Shown here piece by piece: positions 16,118 to 24,395 of a stretch of DNA of 64,000 bases. A program made the translations under genes and the position numbers. This DNA is from Paenarthrobacter sp. AR 02 (GTDB lineage Bacteria > Actinomycetota > Actinomycetes > Actinomycetales > Micrococcaceae), in NCBI RefSeq assembly GCF_021538675.1, contig NZ_JAJUKH010000002.1, forward strand, positions 620,001 to 684,000, in the 5' to 3' direction. Every line of letters starts with the position of its first letter. The first letter of the stretch is position 1. The notes under the pieces are model-generated. The model did not search any database. It was given only the letters and a program-made list of their open reading frames with translations, and was not told the origin of the DNA.

Positions 16118-16756
16118 TCAGATGGTAACGGCCCCGGAGGCTGTTTCGAAGGTCACAGCCATGATGCCCGGAGTACCCCGCGGTGCGATCCACTGGACGG
16201 CTACGTCCTCCAGCGGCTTTTCCACGGGTTCGCCCAACCACTCGGTCACACGTTCCGCCGAGCCCGCAATGGTGAGGCTGGACATCTTCACGTCACTTTC
16301 GTAGACCTTTGAAGGATGCAGGGTGGGGTCGCCCTCCCACTTGAGGAGGTAGGGGACCTGGGGATCGGCGATCAGGCCAAGGATGCCGATCTGCTGCCAC
16401 ACCAGCTCGCGGCCGTCAGGGAACTTGCGGTTACCGGGTACGGCGGCACGGCCGAGGCGCTCCTCGAAGGGGGCGAGGTCGTCAACGGCGACGCACCAGC
16501 CCATCCAGCCGCCACCGGCAGCCGAGCGTGCACGCACTGCCTGGCCAAAGGGGGCTTTGTCGGAAGCCGGGTGGTCCAGGACCTCCACGACTTCCAGGTA
16601 CTTGTTATCCGCGAGGGGAATGATCATGTTCCGGGTTCCGAAGCGCGGGTGCACTCCGCCCCGGACTGCGTCCACTCCCAATGCCGCGGAAATTCGTTCG
16701 GTAGTGGCCAAAAGGCCATCTCGTTCACAGGCGTAAGAGACGTGATCCATGCGCAT
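16118..16756 (-). CDS. VOC-family (glyoxalase-like) protein
   Basis: A 212-aa protein with a glyoxalase-like fold (VOC, glyoxalase_3-like). It opens with MRMDHVSYAC, continues with ERISAALGVDAVRGGVHP and NMIIPLADNKYLEVVEV in the first half, and has a related second half. There is no signal peptide. Function is unknown; relatives include dioxygenases and resistance proteins, but no substrate can be read. The ATG at 16756 fits the conserved domain start. An upstream in-frame ATG at 16813 would add about 19 unrelated residues. Confidence 0.7.
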   Translation of the reverse strand: MRMDHVSYACERDGLLATTERISAALGVDAVRGGVHPRFGTRNMIIPLADNKYLEVVEVLDHPASDKAPFGQAVRARSAAGGGWMGWCVAVDDLAPFEERLGRAAVPGNRKFPDGRELVWQQIGILGLIADPQVPYLLKWEGDPTLHPSKVYESDVKMSSLTIAGSAERVTEWLGEPVEKPLEDVAVQWIAPRGTPGIMAVTFETASGAVTI

Positions 16757-16985
16757 GGCATCATCTTGGCACTTTGTGATCGGCGTCTCAGCTAAGCCAA
16801 GCCTTACCAACATGGGATGTTATGGCACAAGGGTGCAACAGTGTCACAAACGTACGCCGGGGGACCGAATCATTCCACCGGCGTCACAAAGCTGTCCAAG
16901 GCCCGCAGGGTGTTCCTAGACTGGCCCCAGTTCACACCACTCCATCAATTCCGTTGAAACCATGTGCCACGAACAGGAGAACTCC

Positions 16986-18302
16986 ATGTCCCAAGGATGG
17001 TCTTTCGAAACCCGCCAGATCCATGCAGGCCAAGAGCCTGACGCCGCCACCGGTGCTCGTTCGCTGCCGATCTACCAGACCACGTCCTTCGTGTTCCCCA
17101 GCGCCGAAAGCGCAGCCAACCGCTTCGCACTGGCCGAGCTCGCGCCGATCTACACGCGCATCGGAAACCCCACCCAGGATGCCGTTGAACAGCGGATCGC
17201 CAGCCTTGAAGGGGGCCTCGGCGCGCTCCTGCTCAGCTCCGGACAAGCGGCGGAGACGTTCGCCATCCTGAACATCGCCGAGGCGGGCGACCACGTTGTG
17301 GCCAGCCCCAGCCTCTACGGCGGGACCTACAACCTGCTCGCGCACACCCTGAAGAAGTTCGGTATTTCGGTCACCTTCGTCGCGGACCCGGACAACCTGG
17401 ACCAGTGGCGTGACGCAGTGCAGCCGAATACCAAGCTCTTCTTCGGCGAAGTAGTGTCCAACCCGCGCCAGGACGTCCTGGACATCGAAGGTATCGCAGG
17501 GGTCGCGCACCAGGCCGGGGTGCCGCTCATTGTCGACAACACCCTGTCCACTCCCTACCTGATCCGTCCCATCGAATGGGGCGCCGACATCGTGGTGCAC
17601 TCCGCCACCAAGTACCTCGGCGGACACGGCTCGGCAATTGCCGGGGTGATCGTGGATTCGGGGAACTTCGACTTCGGCAAGGACCCCGAGCGGTTCCCGG
17701 GCTTCAACACCCCCGATCTCAGCTACAACGGCCTGGTCTACGCCCGCGACCTCGGCAAGGACGGGGCGCTCGGCGCAAACCTCTCCTACATCCTCAAGGC
17801 CCGCGTCCAGTTGCTCCGGGACCTGGGCTCCGCCGTCGCGCCTTTCAATGCCTTCCTGATCGCCCAGGGGCTGGAAACCTTGAGCCTTCGCGTGGAACGC
17901 CACGTCGCCAACGCCACCAAAGTGGCGGAGTGGCTTGAAGCGCACGACGACGTCGAATCGGTCGCCTACGCGGGTCTGCCGTCCAGCCCGTGGTACCAGC
18001 GCGGCAAGAAGTATGGCCCCAACGGCACCGGCGCCATCGTCGCGTTCAACATCAAGGGCGGCGTCGAAGCCGGCAAGCGCTTCGTGGACGGGCTGGAGCT
18101 TCACTCACACGTGGCAAACATCGGCGATGTGCGTTCGCTGGTCATCCACCCGGCCTCCACCACGCACAGCCAGTTGACCGCGGAGCAGCAGGAGATCGCC
18201 GGCGTCAAACCAGGCCTGGTGCGCCTGTCTGTTGGCATCGAGCACGTGGACGACATCATCGCCGACCTCGAAGCAGGCTTCAGGGCGGCCAAGGGCGCTT
18301 AG
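16986..18302 (+). CDS. metY: O-acetylhomoserine aminocarboxypropyltransferase (sulfhydrylase)
   Basis: A 438-aa PLP enzyme of the Cys/Met metabolism family that makes homocysteine from O-acetylhomoserine and sulfide. The PLP lysine is Lys209 in [12 protein letters not shown]. The N-terminal [18 protein letters not shown] and the long insert [18 protein letters not shown] mark the sulfhydrylase branch rather than MetB/MetC. The ATG at 16986 follows ACAGGAG. metX, 306 bp downstream, supplies its substrate. A 15-bp hairpin and a SAM-IV riboswitch separate the two, so metX has its own control; no riboswitch is seen upstream of metY. Confidence 0.93.
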   Translation: MSQGWSFETRQIHAGQEPDAATGARSLPIYQTTSFVFPSAESAANRFALAELAPIYTRIGNPTQDAVEQRIASLEGGLGALLLSSGQAAETFAILNIAEAGDHVVASPSLYGGTYNLLAHTLKKFGISVTFVADPDNLDQWRDAVQPNTKLFFGEVVSNPRQDVLDIEGIAGVAHQAGVPLIVDNTLSTPYLIRPIEWGADIVVHSATKYLGGHGSAIAGVIVDSGNFDFGKDPERFPGFNTPDLSYNGLVYARDLGKDGALGANLSYILKARVQLLRDLGSAVAPFNAFLIAQGLETLSLRVERHVANATKVAEWLEAHDDVESVAYAGLPSSPWYQRGKKYGPNGTGAIVAFNIKGGVEAGKRFVDGLELHSHVANIGDVRSLVIHPASTTHSQLTAEQQEIAGVKPGLVRLSVGIEHVDDIIADLEAGFRAAKGA

Positions 18303-18333
18303 TAGCCCGCCTGATCCAGTAACGAACACCCTT

Positions 18334-18383
18334 TGTGGGGCGCCGCCCCGCGCCGTCGAATATTCGAAGGGCGGCGCTCCACA
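18334..18383 (+). terminator. Hairpin downstream of metY
   Basis: The arms 18334-18348 and 18369-18383 form a 15-bp stem with one G.T pair; a CGAATATTCG palindrome sits at the top. No T-run follows, so it may be a Rho-type or weak terminator that isolates metY from metX. Confidence 0.5.
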
Positions 18384-18473
18384 GCGTCCACTCGCGAACG
18401 ATGTGACCCGAAACCGTCACAGTGTTGTCATATTCTTCGCCAGAGCGGCCCTGTTTTTCCTACACTCTTTCTA

Positions 18474-18592
18474 TAGGTCACGAGTGCCAGCATGTAGCCC
18501 CGGCTTGCTGGCCGGCAACCCTCCTCCGCGGTGGGGTGCCCCGGGTGAAGACCTGGCCCGTTCGCGCGCAAGGCGACGGGCAAGCGCGAGGA
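18474..18592 (+). ncRNA. SAM-IV riboswitch in the metX leader
   Basis: The segment from GGTCACGAGTGCCAGC through GCCGGCAACCCTCC, GGTGGGGTGCC and CCGGGTGAAGACC matches the conserved core of the actinobacterial SAM-IV riboswitch. The 5' GGTCA pairs with TGAAGACC to close the core, and a 3' hairpin CCCGT...ACGGG (about 18557-18578) follows. The metX start is only about 16 nt beyond the element, so SAM binding most likely blocks translation initiation rather than forming a terminator. Exact ends are approximate. Confidence 0.9.
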
Positions 18593-18607
18593 ATAGGTGT
18601 CAAAGGA

Positions 18608-19741
18608 ATGACCATCACTGCAACAGCCATACCCACAGCCGAGGAAGCGGACGGCACGGTTAGGTACGCCAGCATCGGTTCGCTCGAACTCGAGGCCGGT
18701 GGTTTCCTTCCGGACGTTGTCCTGGCCTACGAAACGTGGGGCCGGCTCAATGCGGATGCCTCCAACGCCGTGCTCATCGAGCATGCGCTCACGGGCAGCA
18801 CCCATGTGGCCCGCGGAGCAACCGACGAGGAAGGATGGTGGGAACAACTCGTCGGACCTGGCGCCACCATCGATACCACCAAGTACTTCGTGGTCTCCAT
18901 CAACATCGTGGGCGGCTGTTACGGAAGCACGGGCCCGTCCTCCGAAGCACCGGACGGCCAGCCCTGGGGCTCCCGGTTCCCGCTGATCACGCTGCGCGAC
19001 AGCACTGAGGCTGAAGCGCGACTCGCAGACACCTTGGGAATCAAGGCCTGGCATGCCGTACTGGGCGGATCCATGGGAGGTGCCAGGGCCCTGGAATGGG
19101 CCGTGACATTTCCCGAACGGGTTGAACGGTGCGCTGTGATTTCGGTCGGCGCCTACAGCACGGCCGAGCAGATTGCGTTCGCGCAGGCCCAAACCCTTGC
19201 CATCCGGCAGGACCCGAACTTCAATAACGGTGACTACTACGGCGGCCCAGCCCCGGAAGAGGGCCTGGCATTGGCCCGCCGGATTGCGCACATCACCTAC
19301 CGCTCGGCCCTGGAACTGGATTACCGGTTTGGCCGGGAGCCGCAGCACCAGGAAACGCCGCTTGCTGCCGCCGTCCTCGCGGAGCGGGGCCGATACCAAG
19401 TGGAGAGCTACCTGGACCACCAAGGGAACAAGCTTGTCCGCCGCTTTGACGCGAACAGCTACGTTGCCATCACCGAAGCCCTGATGTCCCACGACGTGAC
19501 CAGGGGGCGTGGCTCACTCCGAGACGCACTGTCCCGGACCACTGCGCAGTTCTTCATTGCGGCGGTGGACAGTGACAGGCTTTACTTCCCCGCACAATCG
19601 CGGGAATTGGCGGCCGCGCTTCCCGGGAAGGTTCCGGTCCACGTCATCGAAGCCCCGATTGGCCACGACGGCTTCCTGACCGAAATCGGCCAACTGTCCG
19701 CGCAACTCCACCAGGCCTTCTTTTCCCAGTCCGCCTCCTGA
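18608..19741 (+). CDS. metX: Homoserine O-acetyltransferase
   Basis: A 377-aa alpha/beta-hydrolase enzyme that transfers acetyl from acetyl-CoA to L-homoserine, the entry step of methionine synthesis in actinobacteria. The nucleophile is Ser155 in GGSMGGARALEW. The conserved HALTGSTH, GGCYGSTGP and the C-terminal GHDGFL histidine are all present. The ATG at 18608 is preceded by AAAGGA and lies just after the riboswitch; longer in-frame openings run through the riboswitch and are not coding. It works with metY upstream. Its stop is 8 bp from the stop of the convergent SHOCT-like gene. Confidence 0.94.
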   Translation: MTITATAIPTAEEADGTVRYASIGSLELEAGGFLPDVVLAYETWGRLNADASNAVLIEHALTGSTHVARGATDEEGWWEQLVGPGATIDTTKYFVVSINIVGGCYGSTGPSSEAPDGQPWGSRFPLITLRDSTEAEARLADTLGIKAWHAVLGGSMGGARALEWAVTFPERVERCAVISVGAYSTAEQIAFAQAQTLAIRQDPNFNNGDYYGGPAPEEGLALARRIAHITYRSALELDYRFGREPQHQETPLAAAVLAERGRYQVESYLDHQGNKLVRRFDANSYVAITEALMSHDVTRGRGSLRDALSRTTAQFFIAAVDSDRLYFPAQSRELAAALPGKVPVHVIEAPIGHDGFLTEIGQLSAQLHQAFFSQSAS

Positions 19742-19749
19742 AGCGGCAT

Positions 19750-20214
19750 TTAGCCGTTCATGATGTCGCCGCGCTGCTTCATGTAATCCTCCATGGCGAT
19801 TTCGCCGTTGCTGAACTTCGCGTCAAGCTCGGCCAGCTTCCGTGCCCTAAAGCCATGCGGCTCCGAAGGGGTGGGTGGGGGTGTTGGCATCGGGGATGAA
19901 GGGCTCGACGGCGGAGCCGCCTGCGGTGCCTGATCAGCCGGGCGGATGACGGCCGGGTCGGTGGGGTACCCAGGGTAGCCCTGCTGCGGATAGCCCTGGG
20001 GTGGATATCCGGTGCCGGGGAGGTTCTGCTGCGGATAGCCCTGGGGTGGATATCCGGTGCCGGGGAGGTTCTGCGGCGGGTAGCCCTGGGGTGGATATCC
20101 CGGCCCGCGGAAGCTATTGTCCTGGAGCCTGCGGGCGCGCGAGCGGTTGTACATGCGGATCCCAAAGGGAATCACCCACGAGCAGACGATGATCCAGAAG
20201 ATCAGATTGTTCAC
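19750..20214 (-). CDS. Membrane-anchored protein with PGYQ repeats and a SHOCT-like C-terminus
   Basis: A 154-aa protein with an N-terminal membrane helix (residues 3-20). A Pro/Gly/Tyr/Gln-rich segment (38-90) is built from a 15-residue repeat containing GTGYPPQGYPQQNLP. A Pro/Ser linker follows, and the C-terminal 30 residues (RKLAELDAKFSNGEIAMEDY) resemble a SHOCT oligomerisation module. Function is unknown; SHOCT modules often sit at the ends of membrane or phospholipase-like proteins. The repeat arises from a 45-bp tandem duplication in the DNA, so copy number may vary between strains. Confidence 0.72.
   Translation of the reverse strand: MNNLIFWIIVCSWVIPFGIRMYNRSRARRLQDNSFRGPGYPPQGYPPQNLPGTGYPPQGYPQQNLPGTGYPPQGYPQQGYPGYPTDPAVIRPADQAPQAAPPSSPSSPMPTPPPTPSEPHGFRARKLAELDAKFSNGEIAMEDYMKQRGDIMNG
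19981..20100. repeat. 45-bp in-frame tandem repeat
   Basis: 19981-20025 and 20026-20070 are identical, followed by a partial, diverged third copy at 20071-20100. Each unit encodes 15 residues of the Pro/Gly/Tyr/Gln region of the SHOCT-like protein. Confidence 0.9.
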
Positions 20215-20257
20215 GGTTCAGGCCTCCTAGGTCTGATCCCAGCTTAGCCCTGACGCC

Positions 20258-21412
20258 TCATGCCCTTTTGGTCGGGAGGCCAAGGAAGCGTCCGTATCGC
20301 TCCACTTCGGCGTCCAGGGCGGTTTGCTCATCCGGCGTCGTGGGCCGGTCCATCCTGATGTCGAGTTCGCAGACGCCGTTGATGAATCCGTGCCGCCACC
20401 ACCCTGCCAATCGTCCGTCCACCAGCACAACGTGCAGGGGGCTGTTGTCCGTGGAAAGGTACGGTGCCGTTCCGCCGAGGTAATGCCGTGACTGGGAGTA
20501 ACCCATCACGTACTCGTCATAGCACTGGATGAGGTCAACGCGTGGGAGTGCCGCCTCGTGGCGCGGCCCGGAAAGCCCCTCGACTTCTTCGGAGGCGAGG
20601 TGAAATTCCAACCCATCGAAAGAGGCCGACCCGAGCGTTCCGGGAGCGAGCTCTCGGGCAACATCGAGCCCCAGCTTTACGTCCTTCATGGTGAGCCCGG
20701 ACCAGGCTGCGCAGTCCTTCACGGTGGCAGGTCCGCGGCTGGCGAAGTACCGCAGGGCCAGCTGCCCGAGGGCCTGTTCACGGTCCGTGCCGGTCAGTGG
20801 CCCGCCCGTGGAACCCGTGATCCGTTCGTCGAACAGGGCATAGGTCTGTTTCAGCGCACCACCCGAGGATCGGACGGGGGTGCCGCTGACCAGTATCCGG
20901 CTGATTTCCGCGTGCATGAGTTGATAGATGAAGGGCAGCCCCTTGTTGGGTAAACCGGCGGCACCGAGGATCGTGGCGAGTTCTTCGCGGGTTTTGTGGG
21001 CCCCGCCTTCCACCGCTTGTGCCAGGATCTGCCCGCTCCGTGCTGTGGCTTCCTGGTCAAGGCCGGTTTGCCGGTACATCCCCTTGTTTCCCTGATGGAG
21101 CCGATCGGCGGACAGCCCCATCAGCCAGCCGAGATCGTCCCGGTGAACAAAATGCCAGGTGGGACGGAGGATGTGGGTGCGCAGGATGGCGCCGTCCGCC
21201 ACCGCCTGCTCGACATCGGCTGCGGTGGCGGCCGCGTGGGGTTGGCACCTTTGGGCGAGCGTCCACCGCGCGTAGGGAAATTCCTGTGACTGGACTGCCA
21301 GCAGGTTGCGGAGGGCTTCGGCCGGCGAACCGGCATGGGGAGCACGTAGCTGCTGCCGCCTCAGGCGCAACTGCCGGACCTTTCCCGTCAGGGGAGAACC
21401 GTCATCTGACAT
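20258..21412 (-). CDS. Winged-helix DNA-binding-domain protein (HTH_42 / YcaQ-like)
   Basis: A 384-aa protein of the HTH_42 family, which includes interstrand-crosslink DNA glycosylases such as YcaQ/AlkX and the AlkZ relatives. Typical segments are LLAVQSQEFPYARWTLAQR, LRPTWHFVHRDDLGWL, RYFASRGPATVKDCAAWSGL and DEYVMGYSQSR. The C-terminal half carries the VLVDGRLAGWWRHG strand motif. Whether it is an active glycosylase cannot be judged by eye. The ATG at 21412 follows GGAGGACCCCA. It lies 29 bp downstream of the SGNH gene on the same strand and is probably co-transcribed with it. Confidence 0.78.
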   Translation of the reverse strand: MSDDGSPLTGKVRQLRLRRQQLRAPHAGSPAEALRNLLAVQSQEFPYARWTLAQRCQPHAAATAADVEQAVADGAILRTHILRPTWHFVHRDDLGWLMGLSADRLHQGNKGMYRQTGLDQEATARSGQILAQAVEGGAHKTREELATILGAAGLPNKGLPFIYQLMHAEISRILVSGTPVRSSGGALKQTYALFDERITGSTGGPLTGTDREQALGQLALRYFASRGPATVKDCAAWSGLTMKDVKLGLDVARELAPGTLGSASFDGLEFHLASEEVEGLSGPRHEAALPRVDLIQCYDEYVMGYSQSRHYLGGTAPYLSTDNSPLHVVLVDGRLAGWWRHGFINGVCELDIRMDRPTTPDEQTALDAEVERYGRFLGLPTKRA

Positions 21413-21441
21413 TGGGGTCCTCCCCGGACGCGAGCCGCACG

Positions 21442-22284
21442 TCAGTTGCGCGGCAGCAAGGTGCCGTCGGCGCCGAAGACGGGACCCGGCGTCGGGCGCT
21501 TTGGCGTTATGCCGTCGCCGGAAGACTGGTGCCGAAGCCTGCGCAAGACCCACGGGACAAAGTACTCACGTGCCCAGACGAGGTCCGAAGAGCGGGCTTC
21601 ACGCCAGGTCCGCGGCGGGAGGGCTTTGGGCATCAATGGCTCAAGGGTGTGCTCGACGTTGAGGGCGTCCAGGACCATCATGGCGATGGTGTGGTGGCCC
21701 AAGGGGGAGAAGTGCAGCCGGTCCACATCCCACATCTGGGAATCCGACAGCTGACGAAGGGACCACATATCGGCGATGATGGCGTCGTGCCGAGCGGCCA
21801 CTGTCCGGAGGTTCTCGTTGTAGATCGCCACCTTTCCCCGGATCCGGCCCAGGACAGAGGACGCAGTGTCGGGGCCGTTGAACAGGACAACCGTGGCACC
21901 GCCGGAACTGAGCTTAGCCACGGCGGCGTCAAGCTTTTCGGCCAGCAGGTCGGGGTCGCCGCCTGGCCGGATGAGGTCGTTGCCGCCGGCGGAAATCGAG
22001 ACAAGATCGGGCTGGAGCTCAAGGCAGGGGCCCACTTGTTCGTCGACGATCTGCTGCAGCAGCCGGCCCCTGATGGCGAGGTTGGCGTAGGCGAAGTCGT
22101 CGTGGCCGCGGCCCAGCTCTTCGGCCACGCGGTCCGCCCAGCCGCGGTAACCTCCGGGGTTGAGGGGCTCGGGATCGCCGATGCCCTCCGTGAAGGAATC
22201 GCCCAGCGCCACGTAACGGCTCCAGGGGTGGTTTTGTGCCGGGGCTCCCGGCTTCAGCAAAGGATTGTTCTCACTCACGCTCAT
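21442..22284 (-). CDS. SGNH/GDSL-family hydrolase
   Basis: A 280-aa SGNH esterase-like protein. Block I is YVALGDSFTEGIGD with the nucleophile Ser in GDS. Block III is SISAGGNDLIRPGGDP, and the catalytic Asp/His block is DRLHFSPLGHH. There is no signal peptide, so it is probably cytosolic. The substrate is unknown (a lipid, acetyl-sugar or ester). The ATG at 22284 follows GAGGCAGGAT; an upstream in-frame ATG at 22425 overlaps the divergent esterase gene and is not used. It heads an operon with the winged-helix gene. Confidence 0.85.
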   Translation of the reverse strand: MSVSENNPLLKPGAPAQNHPWSRYVALGDSFTEGIGDPEPLNPGGYRGWADRVAEELGRGHDDFAYANLAIRGRLLQQIVDEQVGPCLELQPDLVSISAGGNDLIRPGGDPDLLAEKLDAAVAKLSSGGATVVLFNGPDTASSVLGRIRGKVAIYNENLRTVAARHDAIIADMWSLRQLSDSQMWDVDRLHFSPLGHHTIAMMVLDALNVEHTLEPLMPKALPPRTWREARSSDLVWAREYFVPWVLRRLRHQSSGDGITPKRPTPGPVFGADGTLLPRN

Positions 22285-22354
22285 ATCCTGCCTCGTGTCC
22301 CCCACCCTACGCGACCGTAAGTTGTTACTTGTGGGTAACTGCAAGAATAGACCC

Positions 22355-23005
22355 ATGACTGAAGCTCCCGCATTCCCCGCGCCCGTTGTCCTGTGGTCCC
22401 ACGACGAAGCCGACCGTGCCGGCAAGCCTTTGCTGGTCCTGCTGCATGGCTACGGTTCCAACGAGGAAGACCTCTTCAGCCTTGCCGGGATGCTGCCGGA
22501 CGGTTTCGTGGTGGCGGCCCTCCGCGCCCCCATGCCGACAGGGCCCGGCTATACCTGGTTCCCGCTCACGGCGTCCATCGACTACTCCATCGATGCCGTC
22601 AAGCTTGCTGCCGAGTACGCCTTGGAGTGGCTCGACTCAGTCAAGGCCAACCACTCCTCAGTGACGCTCCTGGGGTTCTCCATGGGCATGGCCATGGCGA
22701 CCACGATGCTCCGGTACCGGCCCGCGGACTTCGCGGCCGTCGTCGGGCTTTCCGGTTTTGTCATCGACGCCGGCGCTGACGCGGCCTTCCGCGACGACGA
22801 ACTGGACGGAACCCTGCCGATGTTCTGGGGCCGCGACCAGCAGGATCCCGTCATCACCCCGGACAAGATCGACTACACCATGGGCTGGGTGCGCAAGCAC
22901 GTGGACCTCACCAAAGTGCTTTATACCGGGATGTGGCACGGGATCAACCAGCAGGAAATCGGGCATGTGGGGGAGTTCCTCACCCACAAAGTGCTGACGG
23001 CTTAA
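22355..23005 (+). CDS. Phospholipase/carboxylesterase family alpha/beta hydrolase
   Basis: A 216-aa serine hydrolase of the carboxylesterase/thioesterase group. The oxyanion segment is LLVLLHGYGSNEEDLF, the nucleophile elbow is LLGFSMGMAMA (GFSMG), and an Asp near RDQQDPVI and a His in MWHGINQQE complete the likely triad. There is no signal peptide. The ATG at 22355 fits the family start. It is divergent from the SGNH gene. A 16-bp palindrome lies directly after its stop. Confidence 0.85.
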   Translation: MTEAPAFPAPVVLWSHDEADRAGKPLLVLLHGYGSNEEDLFSLAGMLPDGFVVAALRAPMPTGPGYTWFPLTASIDYSIDAVKLAAEYALEWLDSVKANHSSVTLLGFSMGMAMATTMLRYRPADFAAVVGLSGFVIDAGADAAFRDDELDGTLPMFWGRDQQDPVITPDKIDYTMGWVRKHVDLTKVLYTGMWHGINQQEIGHVGEFLTHKVLTA

Positions 23006-23021
23006 GTTTTTGTACAAAAAC
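23006..23021. terminator. Perfect 16-bp palindrome GTTTTTGTACAAAAAC between convergent genes
   Basis: It lies immediately after the esterase TAA and before the S4 gene stop. A/T-rich arms could give U-tracts in both directions, but the stem is weak and lacks a GC core. Confidence 0.4.
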
Positions 23022-23028
23022 CCCCGGG

Positions 23029-23256
23029 CTAGGCGGCGGTGATCTTCACAGTCTGACCGTTGACCGTCACGGTATCGCCGGGGTGGAGTTGGCGGCCGCG
23101 GCGTTCGTCGATCTCACCGTTGACCTTGACCAGGCCGTTCTTGATGAGCTCCGCGGCCTCCACGCCGTCCTCCACCAGGCTGGCAAGCTTCAGCAGCTGG
23201 CCAAGGCGGATCATGTCGTCGCGGATAGGGATCTCTTCGGTTTCCGGGTTGCTCAT
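23029..23256 (-). CDS. Small RNA-binding S4-domain protein
   Basis: A 75-aa protein made almost entirely of one S4 domain: IRLGQLLKLASLVEDGVEAAELIKNG, then VKVNGEIDERRG and GDTVTVNG. It belongs to the YaaA/RlbA type of stand-alone S4 proteins linked to rRNA or ribosome binding. The ATG at 23256 is preferred over an upstream ATG at 23352, which would overlap the divergent transporter gene. Confidence 0.85.
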   Translation of the reverse strand: MSNPETEEIPIRDDMIRLGQLLKLASLVEDGVEAAELIKNGLVKVNGEIDERRGRQLHPGDTVTVNGQTVKITAA

Positions 23257-23279
23257 ACAGCAATGATGCCTGAAGTAGT

Positions 23280-24284
23280 GTGGTGACAGTGCCGCAGCCT
23301 TCTTCCCGTTCCGCCTTTCCGCTTGCCCTTGGGCTCCCGATTGCAGTAGCAACGGGCCTGGTCATTCCGCTTCAAGGAAGGATCAATGGTGCCCTTGGCG
23401 CCACACTGAACGACGGCATAGCAGCTGCCGTGGTGAGCTTCACCACAGGCCTGATTCTCATCAGCGCGATTTCGTTGGCGACCCCCAAAGGCAGGGCCGG
23501 TCTTCAGCGCATCGTCCCAGCGATCCGGAACCGCAGCTTTCCCCGTTTTTACGTGATGGCAGGCGCCATCGGTGCGCTGTTCGTTTTTGCCCAGTCGTTC
23601 ACGGTGGCACTCCTCGGCGTGGCACTGTTTACTGTTGCCGCAGTGACGGGGCAGACCCTCAGTGGACTGCTCGTGGACCGCATGGGCATCGGGCCCGGCG
23701 GGAAACGCGCCATTACCGGCGTCCGCGTCCTGGGCAGTGTCCTGACCGTCGCCGCCGTCGCGTGGGCTGTTTCGCCGCGGTTCGGGGCTGACGCGGATGT
23801 TGCCTCGCTGCTGTTGCCCGTGCTGCTTCCGCTGGCCGCCGGATTCCTGATGAGCTTCCAGCAAGCGATGAACGGAACCGCGACCGTCCACTACGGGACG
23901 CCCGTCGCCGCCACGTTGGTCAATTTCATCGCCGGCTCCGCGATTCTTTGGATCGCCTGGCTCATCAAACTGGCAGTCGCCGGTCCCGGAAATCCGCTTC
24001 CGTCGGAGTGGTGGTACTACCTCGGTGGTCCCATGGGCTGCCTTTTCATTGGCCTGGCAGCGCTGCTGGTCCGCAGCCTCGGGGTACTGATCACCGGGCT
24101 GGGCATGATTGCGGGCCAGTTGGTGGGCTCTCTGGTGCTCGACGTCGTGATCCCCAGTCCCGGCGCGGTGGTCGCCTTGCCCACGGTGCTGGGAACCGTG
24201 CTGACGCTTGCCGCGATCATCGTGGCCACCCTGCCTTGGCCCAGGGGAGCTTTCGCACGAAGGGGTGCGGCCAAAGGCCGGTAG
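23280..24284 (+). CDS. DMT-superfamily transporter with two fused YdcZ (DUF606) domains
   Basis: A 334-aa integral membrane protein with about ten hydrophobic helices. It splits into two similar five-helix halves: PLQGRINGALGATLNDGIAA in the first and SFQQAMNGTATVHYGTPVAA in the second are equivalent motifs. Single YdcZ proteins are about 150 aa, so this is a tandem fusion. The substrate is unknown. Possible starts are GTGs at 23280, 23283 and 23289. It is divergent from the S4 gene with only 23 bp between starts, so promoters must overlap. Confidence 0.8.
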   Translation: MVTVPQPSSRSAFPLALGLPIAVATGLVIPLQGRINGALGATLNDGIAAAVVSFTTGLILISAISLATPKGRAGLQRIVPAIRNRSFPRFYVMAGAIGALFVFAQSFTVALLGVALFTVAAVTGQTLSGLLVDRMGIGPGGKRAITGVRVLGSVLTVAAVAWAVSPRFGADADVASLLLPVLLPLAAGFLMSFQQAMNGTATVHYGTPVAATLVNFIAGSAILWIAWLIKLAVAGPGNPLPSEWWYYLGGPMGCLFIGLAALLVRSLGVLITGLGMIAGQLVGSLVLDVVIPSPGAVVALPTVLGTVLTLAAIIVATLPWPRGAFARRGAAKGR

Positions 24285-24395
24285 GGTAGGAGACAGCAAT
24301 TTCCCCAACCTCCCCGCCGGACAACCACGTCCGGAATCCGGGGCTAACCACCGCGGACCGCACCCAGCGGCCCTGTAGAACAAATGGAGTTACCC

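Noticed and set aside
18422-18607. 5' extension of metX by 62 codons
   Set aside because: The extension would translate through the SAM-IV riboswitch and has Cys/Pro-rich nonsense composition.
19981-20100. CRISPR-like repeats
   Set aside because: Contiguous in-frame 45-bp tandem units without spacers; no cas genes anywhere in the window.
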